From Bacteroidota bacterium (GTDB lineage: Bacteria; Bacteroidota; Bacteroidia; Cytophagales; Cyclobacteriaceae), in contig QNXU01000273.1 of the NCBI GenBank assembly GCA_003973485.1, forward strand, positions 1 to 34,703: a DNA stretch of 34,703 bases, given 5' to 3'. A program made the position numbers and the translations under genes. This document shows, in pieces, positions 26,573-34,703 of the stretch. The notes beneath the pieces are model-generated. The model saw only the letters and a list, made by a program, of their open reading frames with translations, made no database searches and was not told the DNA's origin. Within the stretch, counting starts at the first letter, position 1. Each line of letters begins with the position of its first letter.

Positions 26573-28735
26573 TTATGGAGTTAGCGCAAATTTGGTTTGA
26601 TAAGTTTCCGTGCCATCTGCATTGATTGAGAAAACCAAATAGACTCCACTTTTGGCTCTGAAGCCTGAATAATTACCTAAGTCCCAGGAGAATGTTCCGC
26701 CATTGGCTTTTCCTTTGTGGATGAGATTTCCTGCTACATCGGTAATCATCACTTCATTATTATAAGCCAACCCTCGGATAGTTACCGTTTTATCAGCTGA
26801 TAGCCTTACAGGATTTGGAAATACCTCCACATCAGTATGAACCGCACCCGCACGGGTGGCATCCGTTCTATATGAAAGAAATTGGGATGATGAATTGATG
26901 AAAAGCTCTCCATTTAAAGGATTAACTATCATTTGCTGAATATTGGTATTAATAATAGGACTATTTGACCTTCTCAAATGTAGAATATTTCTTTCCGTAT
27001 TTTCATCAAAAAGCCATAAGCCATCTCTGGTACTCATCCATTTTCTGTTGCCACCATCTATCGTGATATGGTTAACAGGTATTCCATCAAAAAGGAAAAA
27101 GCCTTCAAAAATTGGCTGAGAAGCATCTACATTTTCTCCTGCCAAAACTCCCTGAAAGCGATTGAAAAAAGCAACTCCGCTTTCAGTAGCTATCCATAAT
27201 TGTCCATTTAAATCCATTGCCAAATCCTTGATTTGATTATTTGGCAGATTGCCATTTCCCAAAACAGTATTCAAGCTTCTTTCTTCTCCACTTTCAGGAT
27301 TGAAAATAAAAACACCTGAATTGGTCGCTAGATAATGGTCTCCATTGGGAACAATTATATAATCGTTTACAGCACTATTGGAGGGCAAATTCATCTCTAC
27401 CACGTCTTCCGATTCAGGATTGAAAAGTGCGTATAAATTATTCTCTGTTTTCACCAAAGCATAATAACTCGCTTGCGGACTTTCTGCGAGTGCCACCCAT
27501 TCTGATATGATTGAATTCCCTAAATCCAGCAGGCTAATATTTTCTGCATCCCAGCTAAAGAGCCCTTCTGATTCACTTAGAAAAATACCGTTACCAGAAA
27601 CTAGGTCTAAGGCTACATCCTGGAAAATGGGTAAATCCTGACCTTCTGAATCTTTACTTATATAGTTCCATCTGCCATTTTCAAAAAATGAAAAGCCTCC
27701 AATATTTTCTGCAAGATGGATAGTATATTGTTCTAATTGATGTAGGCTTTTCGTTATGCCTTTGGGTCCTTGTGGTGTTAAACTCTCAGTTGCTCCATCT
27801 TGATATCGGATTAAACCTGAGGTTTCATCTGCCAGAAAAAATTGACTGCCAAAAAAGCTAAAATCATTTACTTGATCGGATCCTTCAATTGTGATTGCTG
27901 TTTCAAAATTATTCTCATTCAACTGGAATAGCTGATTGGAAGAAGAGGTGTATAATTGATCATTGGCTATTTTTAATTGCTGTATAGGCTCGCTTGAACC
28001 AAAAACACCTAACCATGTGTCATTTTGAAACTGATAAATACTGTCATTATTTGCCAAACCATAAAGATTCCCTTCATAAAATACTGTTTTTAATAGTGCC
28101 GTCCCTTCATTGTTAATAGGTTCTCTTTCCCAATTCTGAAAATCTTTCAAATTGATATTTGAAGCTAAATCTCCAATTAATAACCCTTCGGCAGTACTCA
28201 GGAAAAGTTTTTCATTATCTGTGCTAATTCCATTAATAAGAATTCTTTCTCCATCCTCACCCAAATTCTGAAAAGCATCTATCAATTCATTTTCTTCGAT
28301 ACTATATAAAACCACTCCAAAATTTGTGGCCAGATAAATGATATCCTCTATAACAACCGCTTCATTTATTTTCTTATCTCCCCTTAATTCTGATTGAAAA
28401 ATATCTTCAAAAGTAGTGATGCTAAGCTCTTCATCCATTACATCCATTAAGCCATCTTCATAGCCAATCAATAATAAATCACCTACTACTTCTAGCATGC
28501 TGATATTGATACTACTCAAACCATCGGTGGTGCTTAGTGTGTTGAGACTACCATCTTCTGTATCAAAATAAAAAAGTCCGTTATTGGTAGCGCAAAAAAC
28601 TTTATTATCAAAAATAGCTGTCTTCTGAGCCGTGGAATAATCCGCATGATTTCTCCAGCTTCCCATAGGGATATCTTGGGCGGAGAGGCTCCATGAAAAG
28701 AAAATAAGCAATAAATAAGAAACTGATTTGAGCAT
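26573..28735 (-). CDS. porZ: PorZ-type T9SS beta-propeller protein
   Basis: A 720-aa surface or periplasmic protein with a signal peptide (ends WSLSAQ). The opening IPMGSWRNHADYSTAQKTA and repeated propeller blades (FCATNNGLFYFD, IYLATNFGVVLYS, LWIATESGVAFFN) match PorZ of the type IX secretion system. The C-terminal about 80 residues (FPNPVRLSADKTVTIRG ... SGVYLVFSINADGTETY) are a type A T9SS sorting domain. In Porphyromonas, PorZ takes part in the attachment complex that processes exported cargo. It stops three bases before recO, as in many relatives. A -7-like TATATTTG lies about 30 bases upstream of the start. Confidence 0.9.
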   Translation of the reverse strand: MLKSVSYLLLIFFSWSLSAQDIPMGSWRNHADYSTAQKTAIFDNKVFCATNNGLFYFDTEDGSLNTLSTTDGLSSINISMLEVVGDLLLIGYEDGLMDVMDEELSITTFEDIFQSELRGDKKINEAVVIEDIIYLATNFGVVLYSIEENELIDAFQNLGEDGERILINGISTDNEKLFLSTAEGLLIGDLASNINLKDFQNWEREPINNEGTALLKTVFYEGNLYGLANNDSIYQFQNDTWLGVFGSSEPIQQLKIANDQLYTSSSNQLFQLNENNFETAITIEGSDQVNDFSFFGSQFFLADETSGLIRYQDGATESLTPQGPKGITKSLHQLEQYTIHLAENIGGFSFFENGRWNYISKDSEGQDLPIFQDVALDLVSGNGIFLSESEGLFSWDAENISLLDLGNSIISEWVALAESPQASYYALVKTENNLYALFNPESEDVVEMNLPSNSAVNDYIIVPNGDHYLATNSGVFIFNPESGEERSLNTVLGNGNLPNNQIKDLAMDLNGQLWIATESGVAFFNRFQGVLAGENVDASQPIFEGFFLFDGIPVNHITIDGGNRKWMSTRDGLWLFDENTERNILHLRRSNSPIINTNIQQMIVNPLNGELFINSSSQFLSYRTDATRAGAVHTDVEVFPNPVRLSADKTVTIRGLAYNNEVMITDVAGNLIHKGKANGGTFSWDLGNYSGFRAKSGVYLVFSINADGTETYQTKFALTP

Positions 28736-28765
28736 AGTTCTTTTTAATCCATTGAATTATGTGTT

Positions 28766-28773
28766 CAAATATA
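28766..28773 (-). promoter_or_regulatory. Candidate -7 box for porZ-recO
   Basis: Minus-strand TATATTTG, an exact TAnnTTTG match 30 bases before the porZ ATG. A -33 TTG box is not evident. Confidence 0.4.
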
Positions 28774-28794
28774 AAAACTGATAGTTGACATATT

Positions 28795-28820
28795 GAGCCC
28801 CCTAGCCCCCAAAGGGGGAA
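28795..28820. repeat. Palindromic C/G-rich repeat, copy 1
   Basis: Contains CCCCCTAGCCCCCAAAGGGGG, an imperfect hairpin with C- and G-blocks in otherwise AT-rich DNA. An inverted relative is at 28947-28985; the AT-rich stretch between them holds no gene that I see. Confidence 0.65.
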
Positions 28821-28946
28821 TATGCAATAAATTTCTTCATCTTTTTAATTGATACTTTATCATTATTTGAATATATGACATAAAAATGAAACTAAATAGA
28901 TATAAATTTATTGTTTTCAGCTGATGTAAATCTGTGGGAAACATCC

Positions 28947-28985
28947 TTCCTTTGGGGGATTATAGGGGGCTGGAGGCTAGGGGGC
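28947..28985. repeat. Palindromic C/G-rich repeat, copy 2, overlapping the thymidine kinase stop
   Basis: Inverted relative of the repeat at 28795. It contains CCTTTGGGGGATTATAGGGG and then GGCTAGGGGGC; the latter includes the TAG stop of the thymidine kinase gene (28977-28979 in reverse), so the last few codons (N-A-P) are written by the repeat. May also terminate transcription. Confidence 0.65.
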
Positions 28986-29555
28986 GTTAAAACACTTCCT
29001 ACATCTTGGTTCATACTTATCCTTTTCGCCCAGCATTACTTTTTGTTTTTCCTCGCTAAGTCGGTAGGAGTAGGAGGCTATTCCTCCGCATTTTACGCAG
29101 ATGGCGTGCACTTTAGTGACATATTCTGCAGTAGCCATCAATTCAGGCATAGAGCCAAAGGCCTTCCCACTAAAATCCATATCCAAACCTGCTATGATGA
29201 CTCTTTTGCCTTGATTGGCTAAGGAATTCACCACATTTACAATCTCTGTATCAAAAAACTGGGCTTCGTCTATTCCTACAACTTCTGAATTTCCTGAATA
29301 CAATAAAATATCTTCTGCGAAATCAACGGGAGTAGAGCGGATTTTAGTTTTATTGTGAGAAACTACTTCGGATTCATCGTAGCGTGTATCAATTTTAGGC
29401 TTAAAGATTTCTACCTTTTGCTTAGCAATAAGCGCACGATTAAGCCTACGGATTAGCTCTTCCGTTTTCCCGCTAAACATAGAACCACAAATCAGTTCTA
29501 TCCAACCTTTCCCCTTGCCGCCTTCTTCTCTTCCTATATGTGGTTCTACAAACAT
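28977..29555 (-). CDS. tdk: Thymidine kinase (type II)
   Basis: A 192-aa thymidine kinase that phosphorylates thymidine in the pyrimidine salvage pathway. Walker A is GSMFSGKT at 24-31, the catalytic acid region is GIDEAQFF with D96/E97, and the lasso region with [13 protein letters not shown] follows. Two zinc-binding Cys pairs are seen, CVKCGG and CRKC near the end. The N-terminal extension [17 protein letters not shown] is typical of Bacteroidota. Its 3' end lies in a C/G-rich repeat. Confidence 0.94.
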   Translation of the reverse strand: MFVEPHIGREEGGKGKGWIELICGSMFSGKTEELIRRLNRALIAKQKVEIFKPKIDTRYDESEVVSHNKTKIRSTPVDFAEDILLYSGNSEVVGIDEAQFFDTEIVNVVNSLANQGKRVIIAGLDMDFSGKAFGSMPELMATAEYVTKVHAICVKCGGIASYSYRLSEEKQKVMLGEKDKYEPRCRKCFNAP

Positions 29556-29585
29556 GTTTATATAATTGCTTTTATTATTTAGCTA

Positions 29586-29600
29586 AAACCTGTCAGGTTT
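29586..29600. repeat. Palindrome AAACCTGTCAGGTTT, copy 1
   Basis: AAACCTG-T-CAGGTTT is a self-complementary 15-mer in the gap upstream of the thymidine kinase gene. It pairs with the copy at 29651-29667, and its core recurs in the terminator at 15417-15454. Confidence 0.7.
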
Positions 29601-29650
29601 ATAAATTTAATCATCGAAATATATTCAATCAAATGATGGCCCTGCCCACT

Positions 29651-29667
29651 GAAACCTGACAGGTTTC
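29651..29667. repeat. Palindrome GAAACCTGACAGGTTTC, copy 2
   Basis: Arms GAAACCTG and CAGGTTTC around one base. With copy 1 it can form a larger 15-bp stem across a 51-base loop. The rest of 29668-29773 shows nothing clear. Confidence 0.7.
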
Positions 29668-29773
29668 TATGTAACATCAAAACAGCATGTCTAATATACC
29701 AAAACCTCCAACGATATCAGGAATCTTAAAACAGCTCCTGTGTCAAATGATAGACCAACCAACATAAAAAAGC

Positions 29774-30097
29774 TCAATCCGAATATTCCATATGCGGAAA
29801 TTTATTTCGTTCCGCTACTTTTATTTTAATATCACCTAAAACTACTGCCTGACATGCTAGTCTTTCATTTTCCGCCAATCGTTTCTGATTTCTAAACCTT
29901 TCTTCAGCGGCCGTAAGTTCACCTAAATTTTCCATTCCTTCCTCCACTATCATTTTACAAGTGGTACACCTTCCTTTTTTTCCGCAGGCATGCATCCAAT
30001 CGATAAAGTTTTCGTGTATAATCTCTAATGCTCTTTTTTCTGTGCTATTAGTGATTATCTTGCGTTCATAAAGGTTGGTAATCTCAATTTCAGGCAT
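29774..30097 (-). CDS. 2Fe-2S ferredoxin
   Basis: A 107-aa plant-type [2Fe-2S] ferredoxin for low-potential electron transfer. The cluster ligands are C38, C44, C47 (ACGKKGRCTTC) and C82 (LACQA). The opening MPEIEITNLYERKI is the usual Bacteroidota start, with NFIDWMHACG just before the cluster. I use the ATG at 30095-30097; the longer frame runs across the start of the divergent gene at 30130 and would add an unrelated hydrophobic stretch. No partner reductase is adjacent, so the electron donor and acceptor are unknown. Confidence 0.92.
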   Translation of the reverse strand: MPEIEITNLYERKIITNSTEKRALEIIHENFIDWMHACGKKGRCTTCKMIVEEGMENLGELTAAEERFRNQKRLAENERLACQAVVLGDIKIKVAERNKFPHMEYSD

Positions 30098-30129
30098 AAG
30101 AATAAATTGCAAAAAAAGTAAATTAAATA

Positions 30130-31086
30130 ATGGAGAGCAAATTAAATCATCAGGCAATTGATGCTTACAGCAAAGCATTGGCAAAACAACTGAGTCAATC
30201 TTTCTTCAGTAATTCATCTCATATCAGCGGAAAGGAAATTTTAGAGCTGAGCCCCAACAAACAAATTAATTTGATGGTGCTCAAAAACCTTTTCAGAAAA
30301 TGGAAAAAGGAGAATGCAAAATTGCAAAGCCCCTATTTCGATTACCACAGTGATGAAGTGAAAAAAGCCATGAAAGATTTCATGAATACGCTCTCCCGTC
30401 ATATTTATGTTAAAAAAGAACATTTCGAACCTTTGTTAAAGGAATCTATCAAAGATAGCGTTTTGTTGGCTTTCTCCCCATACGATTTCTATTCAAAGGA
30501 AATTAACCAAAGGGATGACAGCCGTTTGCGCTTGTCTGATTTGAAGGATTTGAAAAAATATATCAAATTCAATGAATTTCTATTGGATGGATTAATTGAG
30601 CATTTCGAATCGCATAAAGAAGATGTGGTTTTTAATGATACGGCTTTTGAGATGTTCAATGAAGTTTGCAGTAATTCAGAAGAACAACCAGCCGATATTC
30701 AGCCCCTTTTAGCTGAATTTTCTAAAACTTTGCCGCTTTCTCTTGCCGATATTTATCTGGAAGAAGATAAAGATCAAACTGGTATTCTTAATGAAAAACT
30801 ACAAAGCAAGGACAAACAAACCCTTGCTGATAAGCTTGCCAAAAGTGGTGGGAAAAGTATAATGAAAATGCTGACCCTCAACCAACGATTTATGTTTGTC
30901 AACGAATTATTCGAGGGTAATCAAAATCAATTTCTATCTGCTGTGGAGCAATTAGATGGCATGGATAATTATAAAGAAGCCTCTTCCCATGTCAAAAAAT
31001 CCTTTGCTGATAAATACAGTTGGGACATGGAAACTGACGAAGTGCAGGAGTTTATGGAGTTAGTAGAGAAAAGGTTTGGGCATTAA
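30130..31086 (+). CDS. Conserved-looking hypothetical protein
   Basis: A 318-aa, highly charged, mostly helical protein without signal peptide or membrane helix. The N-terminal half (about 35-150) contains NQMVLK-like helices with FDY and SRHIYVKKEHFEPLLKESI; the C-terminal 75 residues (SIMKMLTLNQRFMFVNELFEG ... YSWDMETDEVQEFMELV) recall a motif I have seen in uncharacterised Bacteroidota proteins. No catalytic motif found. Divergent from the ferredoxin by 32 bases and isolated from rodA by a terminator. A scaffold-like role is possible but unsupported. Confidence 0.75.
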   Translation: MESKLNHQAIDAYSKALAKQLSQSFFSNSSHISGKEILELSPNKQINLMVLKNLFRKWKKENAKLQSPYFDYHSDEVKKAMKDFMNTLSRHIYVKKEHFEPLLKESIKDSVLLAFSPYDFYSKEINQRDDSRLRLSDLKDLKKYIKFNEFLLDGLIEHFESHKEDVVFNDTAFEMFNEVCSNSEEQPADIQPLLAEFSKTLPLSLADIYLEEDKDQTGILNEKLQSKDKQTLADKLAKSGGKSIMKMLTLNQRFMFVNELFEGNQNQFLSAVEQLDGMDNYKEASSHVKKSFADKYSWDMETDEVQEFMELVEKRFGH

Positions 31087-31093
31087 TTGGTTT

Positions 31094-31119
31094 TGGTACG
31101 AGCTGGGAAGCTCGCACCA
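31094..31119. repeat. Hairpin before the convergent terminator
   Basis: Arms GGTACGAGCT and AGCTCGCACC, with one mismatch, around a GGGA loop. It sits just after the unknown gene and before the terminator at 31134. It could be a repeat element or assist termination. Confidence 0.5.
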
Positions 31120-31133
31120 GCTCTAGAATTAGA

Positions 31134-31163
31134 TTTAAAGTGGTCAAATTCGACCACTTTAAA
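31134..31163. terminator. Bidirectional terminator
   Basis: Perfect 12-base stem with arms TTTAAAGTGGTC and GACCACTTTAAA around a six-base loop, between the convergent stops at 31086 and 31180. It is bordered by A-rich sequence on the right, giving a T-run for the minus-strand rodA transcript. Confidence 0.8.
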
Positions 31164-31179
31164 AAACCCAAGAGTTTTT

Positions 31180-32448
31180 CTACCTCGTCAAAACCTGCAT
31201 CCTATGAGCATCCAACTTAATTAAAACAAATAGCAAAATGGTGAACGACCAAAGGGAAGAACCTCCATAACTAAAGAAAGGAAGTGGAATACCTGCTACT
31301 GGAAAAAGTCCTATAGTCATCCCGATATTAATTCCGAAGTGGAAAAAGAAAATTCCAGCCACGGCATATCCATAGATTCGGGCAAAGTTAGACTTTTGTC
31401 TCTCCGCCAGAAAAACTATCCGAATCATTAGTACCAAGAATAAAAAAATCAATACAAAACTTCCTGCCCAACCATGTTCTTCTCCTATGGTGCAAAAAAT
31501 AAAGTCTGTACTTTGCTCTGGCACGAAGTCAAATTTGGTTTGAGTTCCTTCCAAGAACCCTTTGCCAAATGTACCTCCTGAACCAATAGCAATTTTAGAT
31601 TGAGTCACATTCCAGCCATAGCCCAAAGGGTCAGCATCAGGATTGACCAAAGCTTTCAATCGGTTTTGCTGGTGAGGTTTGAGCACATCAGAAATCACAT
31701 AATCTACACTTTGGATTACGCCAATTACTATAACCGCAGCCAAAATGGTAATCCCAATGTTTTTCAAGCGTTTATTGTTAATCACCACTATAATGGTAGC
31801 CAATACTATTACTCCAATTGTCAAATACATTTGGTCCACTAGCAATGTCAAAATAAAAATCAATGCTGCCGATAAGCCTGTAATCACATAAAAAGAAGGA
31901 AGTCCTTCTCTATAATAAACAATAATAAAACTGATGAAAACCATTGCAGTTCCTGCGTCTCCTTGCAATACAATTAAACCTAAAGGCACCAATACAAAAA
32001 GGGAAGATTTAATCTGGTCTTTAAACCGGTCGAGACGGACATTATTACTACTAAAATATTTTGCTACAGCCAGAGCAGTGGCAAACTTCGCAAATTCTGA
32101 AGGCTGCAATCGAACGGGGCCAAAAACAAACCAAGATTGATTTCCAGCAATTTCAGTACCCACCAACAACACTAGAACAAGCAATACTAGCACTACTGCA
32201 TAAATATAATAAGCAAAGGAATCGAAGAACTTATAGTCAAGTATCATAATAGCAATGATGATGACAAAAGAGCCTGCAATCCAAATTAATTGCTTACCAG
32301 AGTTTAGGTCAAAACTGAAAATATTTTGCTCTTGTTCAACATCATAAACTACTGCATAGATATTAAGCCATCCTAAAATAACCAGTATAAAAAACACGGC
32401 TATCAATAACCAATCTACACGATTCCATAAGCTGTCCTGTCTTCTCAT
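31180..32448 (-). CDS. rodA: Rod-shape peptidoglycan polymerase RodA
   Basis: A 422-aa SEDS glycosyltransferase with about ten membrane helices that polymerises lateral-wall peptidoglycan together with PBP2. Family residues are seen in GDAGTAMVFISF, PSEFAKFATA and the final LFPVAGIPLPFFSYGGSS. It overlaps the end of pbp2 by ATGA (32445-32448), so it is last in the mreD-pbp2-rodA order. A bidirectional terminator follows. Confidence 0.95.
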   Translation of the reverse strand: MRRQDSLWNRVDWLLIAVFFILVILGWLNIYAVVYDVEQEQNIFSFDLNSGKQLIWIAGSFVIIIAIMILDYKFFDSFAYYIYAVVLVLLVLVLLVGTEIAGNQSWFVFGPVRLQPSEFAKFATALAVAKYFSSNNVRLDRFKDQIKSSLFVLVPLGLIVLQGDAGTAMVFISFIIVYYREGLPSFYVITGLSAALIFILTLLVDQMYLTIGVIVLATIIVVINNKRLKNIGITILAAVIVIGVIQSVDYVISDVLKPHQQNRLKALVNPDADPLGYGWNVTQSKIAIGSGGTFGKGFLEGTQTKFDFVPEQSTDFIFCTIGEEHGWAGSFVLIFLFLVLMIRIVFLAERQKSNFARIYGYAVAGIFFFHFGINIGMTIGLFPVAGIPLPFFSYGGSSLWSFTILLFVLIKLDAHRMQVLTR

Positions 32449-34256
32449 AAATTATTCAAATACGCTTTGGTCATCACATAATTCTCTACCCAAGCCCTGT
32501 TGGACGCCACCTCACCTTTAATATATTTTTCAATAAGTAGGCCTGTTATTGCAGCGGCAACTCCACCGCCCCAGCCAGCATTTTCAACATAAACTGAAAT
32601 GGCGATTTGCGGGTTTTCTTTAGGTGCAAATGCCATAAAAGCCGAATGGTCAAAACTATCTTTATTTTGAACTGTTCCGGTCTTTCCTGCTATTTGAATG
32701 TCCTTCACTCTAGCAATCCGAGCTGTTCCATCCACTATTTCTCCCATAGCATCCACGACTGTGGTAAAATGCACTGAATCAATGCCTGTTTCTTGCCGAT
32801 CAAATTCTAACTTATAATAAGAATCAGGTGTATCAATTCCTTTGACTAAATGAGGACGAATATAATAGCCCCTGTTGGCCAGTATAGAAGCAAAATTGGC
32901 TACTTGTAAAGGGGTTGTCAAAAGTTCCCCTTCTCCAATACTCAAAGAATATATTGTAAAGAAATTCCAATGATCCTTTTGATAATATCGGTCATAATAA
33001 GTTGGCCCAGGAACCATACCAGAACTTTCATTTGGGATATCAATTCCTAATTTTCTTCCGAACCCAAAATCACTTAAATAATTATTCCAAGTAGTTAAGC
33101 CTACTCTAGCATCTTTATTCATGCCTTCCACTTTTCCTTGTTGAATAATTCTTTTGAAAGTTTGATAGAAATAGGGATTACAAGAATACTTAATAGCACC
33201 ATGCAAATCTTCATTGGTGTGGGAACCATGGCAATTAATTATTCCTCTGTTGCATACAATTCTAGTAGAGGGAGCAATTACACCTTCTTGCAAACCAATT
33301 AATGATTGTACTAATTTAAAAACAGAACCTGGACGATACTGCGCCATAATTGGTCTATTGAAAAGAGGCTTTAAAGTATCTTTATTTAACTCACTAAAGT
33401 TTTTGCTATAATTTCTTCCTGCCAATTGATTGGGGTCATAAGACGGACTATTGACAAAAGCCAAAATTTCTCCGGTAGAAGGCTCAATGGCCACTATACT
33501 GCCGACTTTATCATCCATCAAGTATTCAGCATACTTCTGCAAATCCAAATCGATAGTGGAAACCAAATTATTGCCAGGGACTGAAAGGGTATCAAATTTA
33601 CCATCATTAAAGGAGCCCTTTTCAATTCCTCTTACATTTACTAGCTTATATTTTACGCCCCTTTTTCCTCGCAGTTCTTCCTCATAAGCCGCTTCTATTC
33701 CTGAAATACCAATAAAGTCTCCTTGTTTATAATAATTGGTAGTATCTCTTTCTAGTTGTCTTTTGCTGACTTCACCAATATACCCCAGCCCATTGGCTAA
33801 GATTGGTTCAGGGTATTTACGTACAGTACGCGCTACAGGATAAAAGCCTTTATATTCTACCAAACGGCTTTGAATTTTCGCAAATTCTTCATTGCTTAAT
33901 TGCGGATAAAAAAGGGATTGCTTGATATAAGAATACTCTTTAGCCTTTTGGATTTTAGTGTTGAATTCTTCTTCGGTGATATCCAATAATTTACAAAAAG
34001 CGGTAGTATCCTGAACTTCCACCTCTTTTGGTACCACCATTATATCATAAACAGGAGTATTATGTACAATAATTTTATTATTTCTATCCAGAATTAATCC
34101 TCTGTATGGATATTGCACCACCTTATTAATCACATTATTTTCAGCCGCTAGTTTATAACGGCTTTCCATAACCTGAATAGAAAATAATTTCACTAGGAAA
34201 ATAACTCCTACAACAATGATTAAAATTTGAATGATGTACTTCCTGTTTTCTATCAT
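32445..34256 (-). CDS. mrdA: Penicillin-binding protein 2 (elongasome transpeptidase)
   Basis: A 603-aa class B penicillin-binding protein with one N-terminal membrane helix (about 8-26). The transpeptidase motifs are S311-V-F-K314 (RPGSVFKLVQ), S358-C-N360 (KYSCNPYFY) and K525-T-G527 (AGKTGTVQNK). The dimerisation/pedestal region before 260 is standard. It cross-links new peptidoglycan made by RodA during elongation. It starts by ATGA overlap with mreD and overlaps rodA the same way, so expression is coupled. Confidence 0.95.
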   Translation of the reverse strand: MIENRKYIIQILIIVVGVIFLVKLFSIQVMESRYKLAAENNVINKVVQYPYRGLILDRNNKIIVHNTPVYDIMVVPKEVEVQDTTAFCKLLDITEEEFNTKIQKAKEYSYIKQSLFYPQLSNEEFAKIQSRLVEYKGFYPVARTVRKYPEPILANGLGYIGEVSKRQLERDTTNYYKQGDFIGISGIEAAYEEELRGKRGVKYKLVNVRGIEKGSFNDGKFDTLSVPGNNLVSTIDLDLQKYAEYLMDDKVGSIVAIEPSTGEILAFVNSPSYDPNQLAGRNYSKNFSELNKDTLKPLFNRPIMAQYRPGSVFKLVQSLIGLQEGVIAPSTRIVCNRGIINCHGSHTNEDLHGAIKYSCNPYFYQTFKRIIQQGKVEGMNKDARVGLTTWNNYLSDFGFGRKLGIDIPNESSGMVPGPTYYDRYYQKDHWNFFTIYSLSIGEGELLTTPLQVANFASILANRGYYIRPHLVKGIDTPDSYYKLEFDRQETGIDSVHFTTVVDAMGEIVDGTARIARVKDIQIAGKTGTVQNKDSFDHSAFMAFAPKENPQIAISVYVENAGWGGGVAAAITGLLIEKYIKGEVASNRAWVENYVMTKAYLNNL

Positions 34257-34703
34257 GAAAACCTCCCTTTAGAATAAAATAGATATTGTAAAATTACCAA
34301 CACCAATACGGTTAATAAAGTGCTCATCAACACTTTAGAAATCACATAAAAAAACATGTGAAAGCCACCTGCCTCTATGAAAAAGACTACTGCTAAATGT
34401 AAAAACATTAAGGGAAGTGCATAAGCCAGAAACCATGATAAACTTAAGTCTTTAATGGCTGGACTATCCACATTCTCATATCCACCTCTTGGTGTAATGG
34501 CATTCAACCATATAGGGCGAATGAAAGCAACCAACGTCATAGCCGCCATGTGCGTTCCCAAACTATTATAAAATATATCAATGATAAAGCCCGTGAAAAA
34601 TCCTAACAGTAAAATATTGTTACGGGAGATTCCCAAAGGAAGTAAAGCAAAAAGCCCACATATACAAAACAGAACGCACGGTTGTAGAGCACAAAATTTT
34701 GTG
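34253..34703 (-). CDS. mreD: Rod-shape-determining protein MreD, 5' end beyond the window
   Basis: A membrane protein of the MreD family. The reading frame stays open to the window edge: before the TTG at 34634-34636 it continues as FCICGLFALLPLGISRNN, similar to the MreD N-terminal helices, so I treat 34703 as a cut edge, not a start. Several hydrophobic helices follow, with FFTGFIIDIFYNSLGTHMAA typical of the family. The stop overlaps the start of pbp2 by ATGA. mreB and mreC would be expected upstream, outside the window. Confidence 0.9.
   Translation of the reverse strand, partial: TKFCALQPCVLFCICGLFALLPLGISRNNILLLGFFTGFIIDIFYNSLGTHMAAMTLVAFIRPIWLNAITPRGGYENVDSPAIKDLSLSWFLAYALPLMFLHLAVVFFIEAGGFHMFFYVISKVLMSTLLTVLVLVILQYLFYSKGRFS

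Noticed and set aside
34690-34703. 14-bp palindrome CACAAAATTTTGTG at the window end
   Set aside because: It lies inside the mreD reading frame, is made mainly of A and T runs, and has no regulatory context; chance is sufficient.

Overview
The window looks like chromosome of a low-GC, gliding-type Bacteroidota (Cytophagales, possibly Marivirga-like). Supporting signs are a PorZ-type protein with a type IX secretion sorting tail, a SusB-like GH97 glucosidase, DUF6090/DUF4260 proteins, TAnnTTTG-type promoter boxes and AT-rich intergenic DNA. The genus is a guess; the phylum is well supported.

Layout. 71-6262 (minus): three tightly coupled genes encoding an ADP/ATP-translocase-like membrane protein with HEAT repeats and a cyclic-nucleotide-binding-like tail, a protein with three TIR/DUF4062-like modules, and an nSTAND1 NTPase ending in one membrane helix. 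This is the best candidate for an undescribed system. 6522-7851 (minus): secreted/anchored serine hydrolase plus a two-helix protein. 8005-11079: LemA and TPM-domain genes, separated by a DUF234-type ATPase preceded by a 35-bp near-perfect palindrome and by a SlyD-like isomerase gene broken by two compensating homopolymer frameshifts. 11177-13222 (minus): DUF4260, DUF6090, an unknown two-helix protein and RidA. 13272-15402 (plus): a degenerate 3-hydroxyacyl-CoA dehydrogenase-like protein and glutamate dehydrogenase. 15470-15719: a cluster of hairpin repeats with a duplicated gene end. 15700-19594: secreted amidohydrolase (minus) and GH97 alpha-glucosidase (plus). 19601-20252: PIN toxin and antitoxin. 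20415-23143: type III polyketide synthase, methyltransferase and a divergent UbiA prenyltransferase, a likely small lipid/quinone biosynthetic locus. 23178-25040: an outer-membrane-type gene split by an ISAs1-family insertion sequence with a 10-bp target duplication. 25185-30097: NmrA/SDR-like protein, RecO, PorZ, thymidine kinase and ferredoxin. 30130-31086: a conserved-looking unknown. 31180-34703 (minus): rodA, pbp2 and mreD (5' end cut by the window), the rod-shape elongasome genes joined by ATGA overlaps.

How genes work together. The mreD-pbp2-rodA cluster builds lateral peptidoglycan. PorZ serves T9SS cargo processing, and RecO next to it is a frequent neighbour in the phylum. The polyketide, methyltransferase and prenyltransferase genes plausibly act in one pathway. 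The first three genes, with 4-bp overlap or 1-nt spacing, are likely translated together and may form a membrane-linked signalling or defence device in which the transporter-like protein senses, TIR-like modules signal and the STAND NTPase switches; this role is inference.
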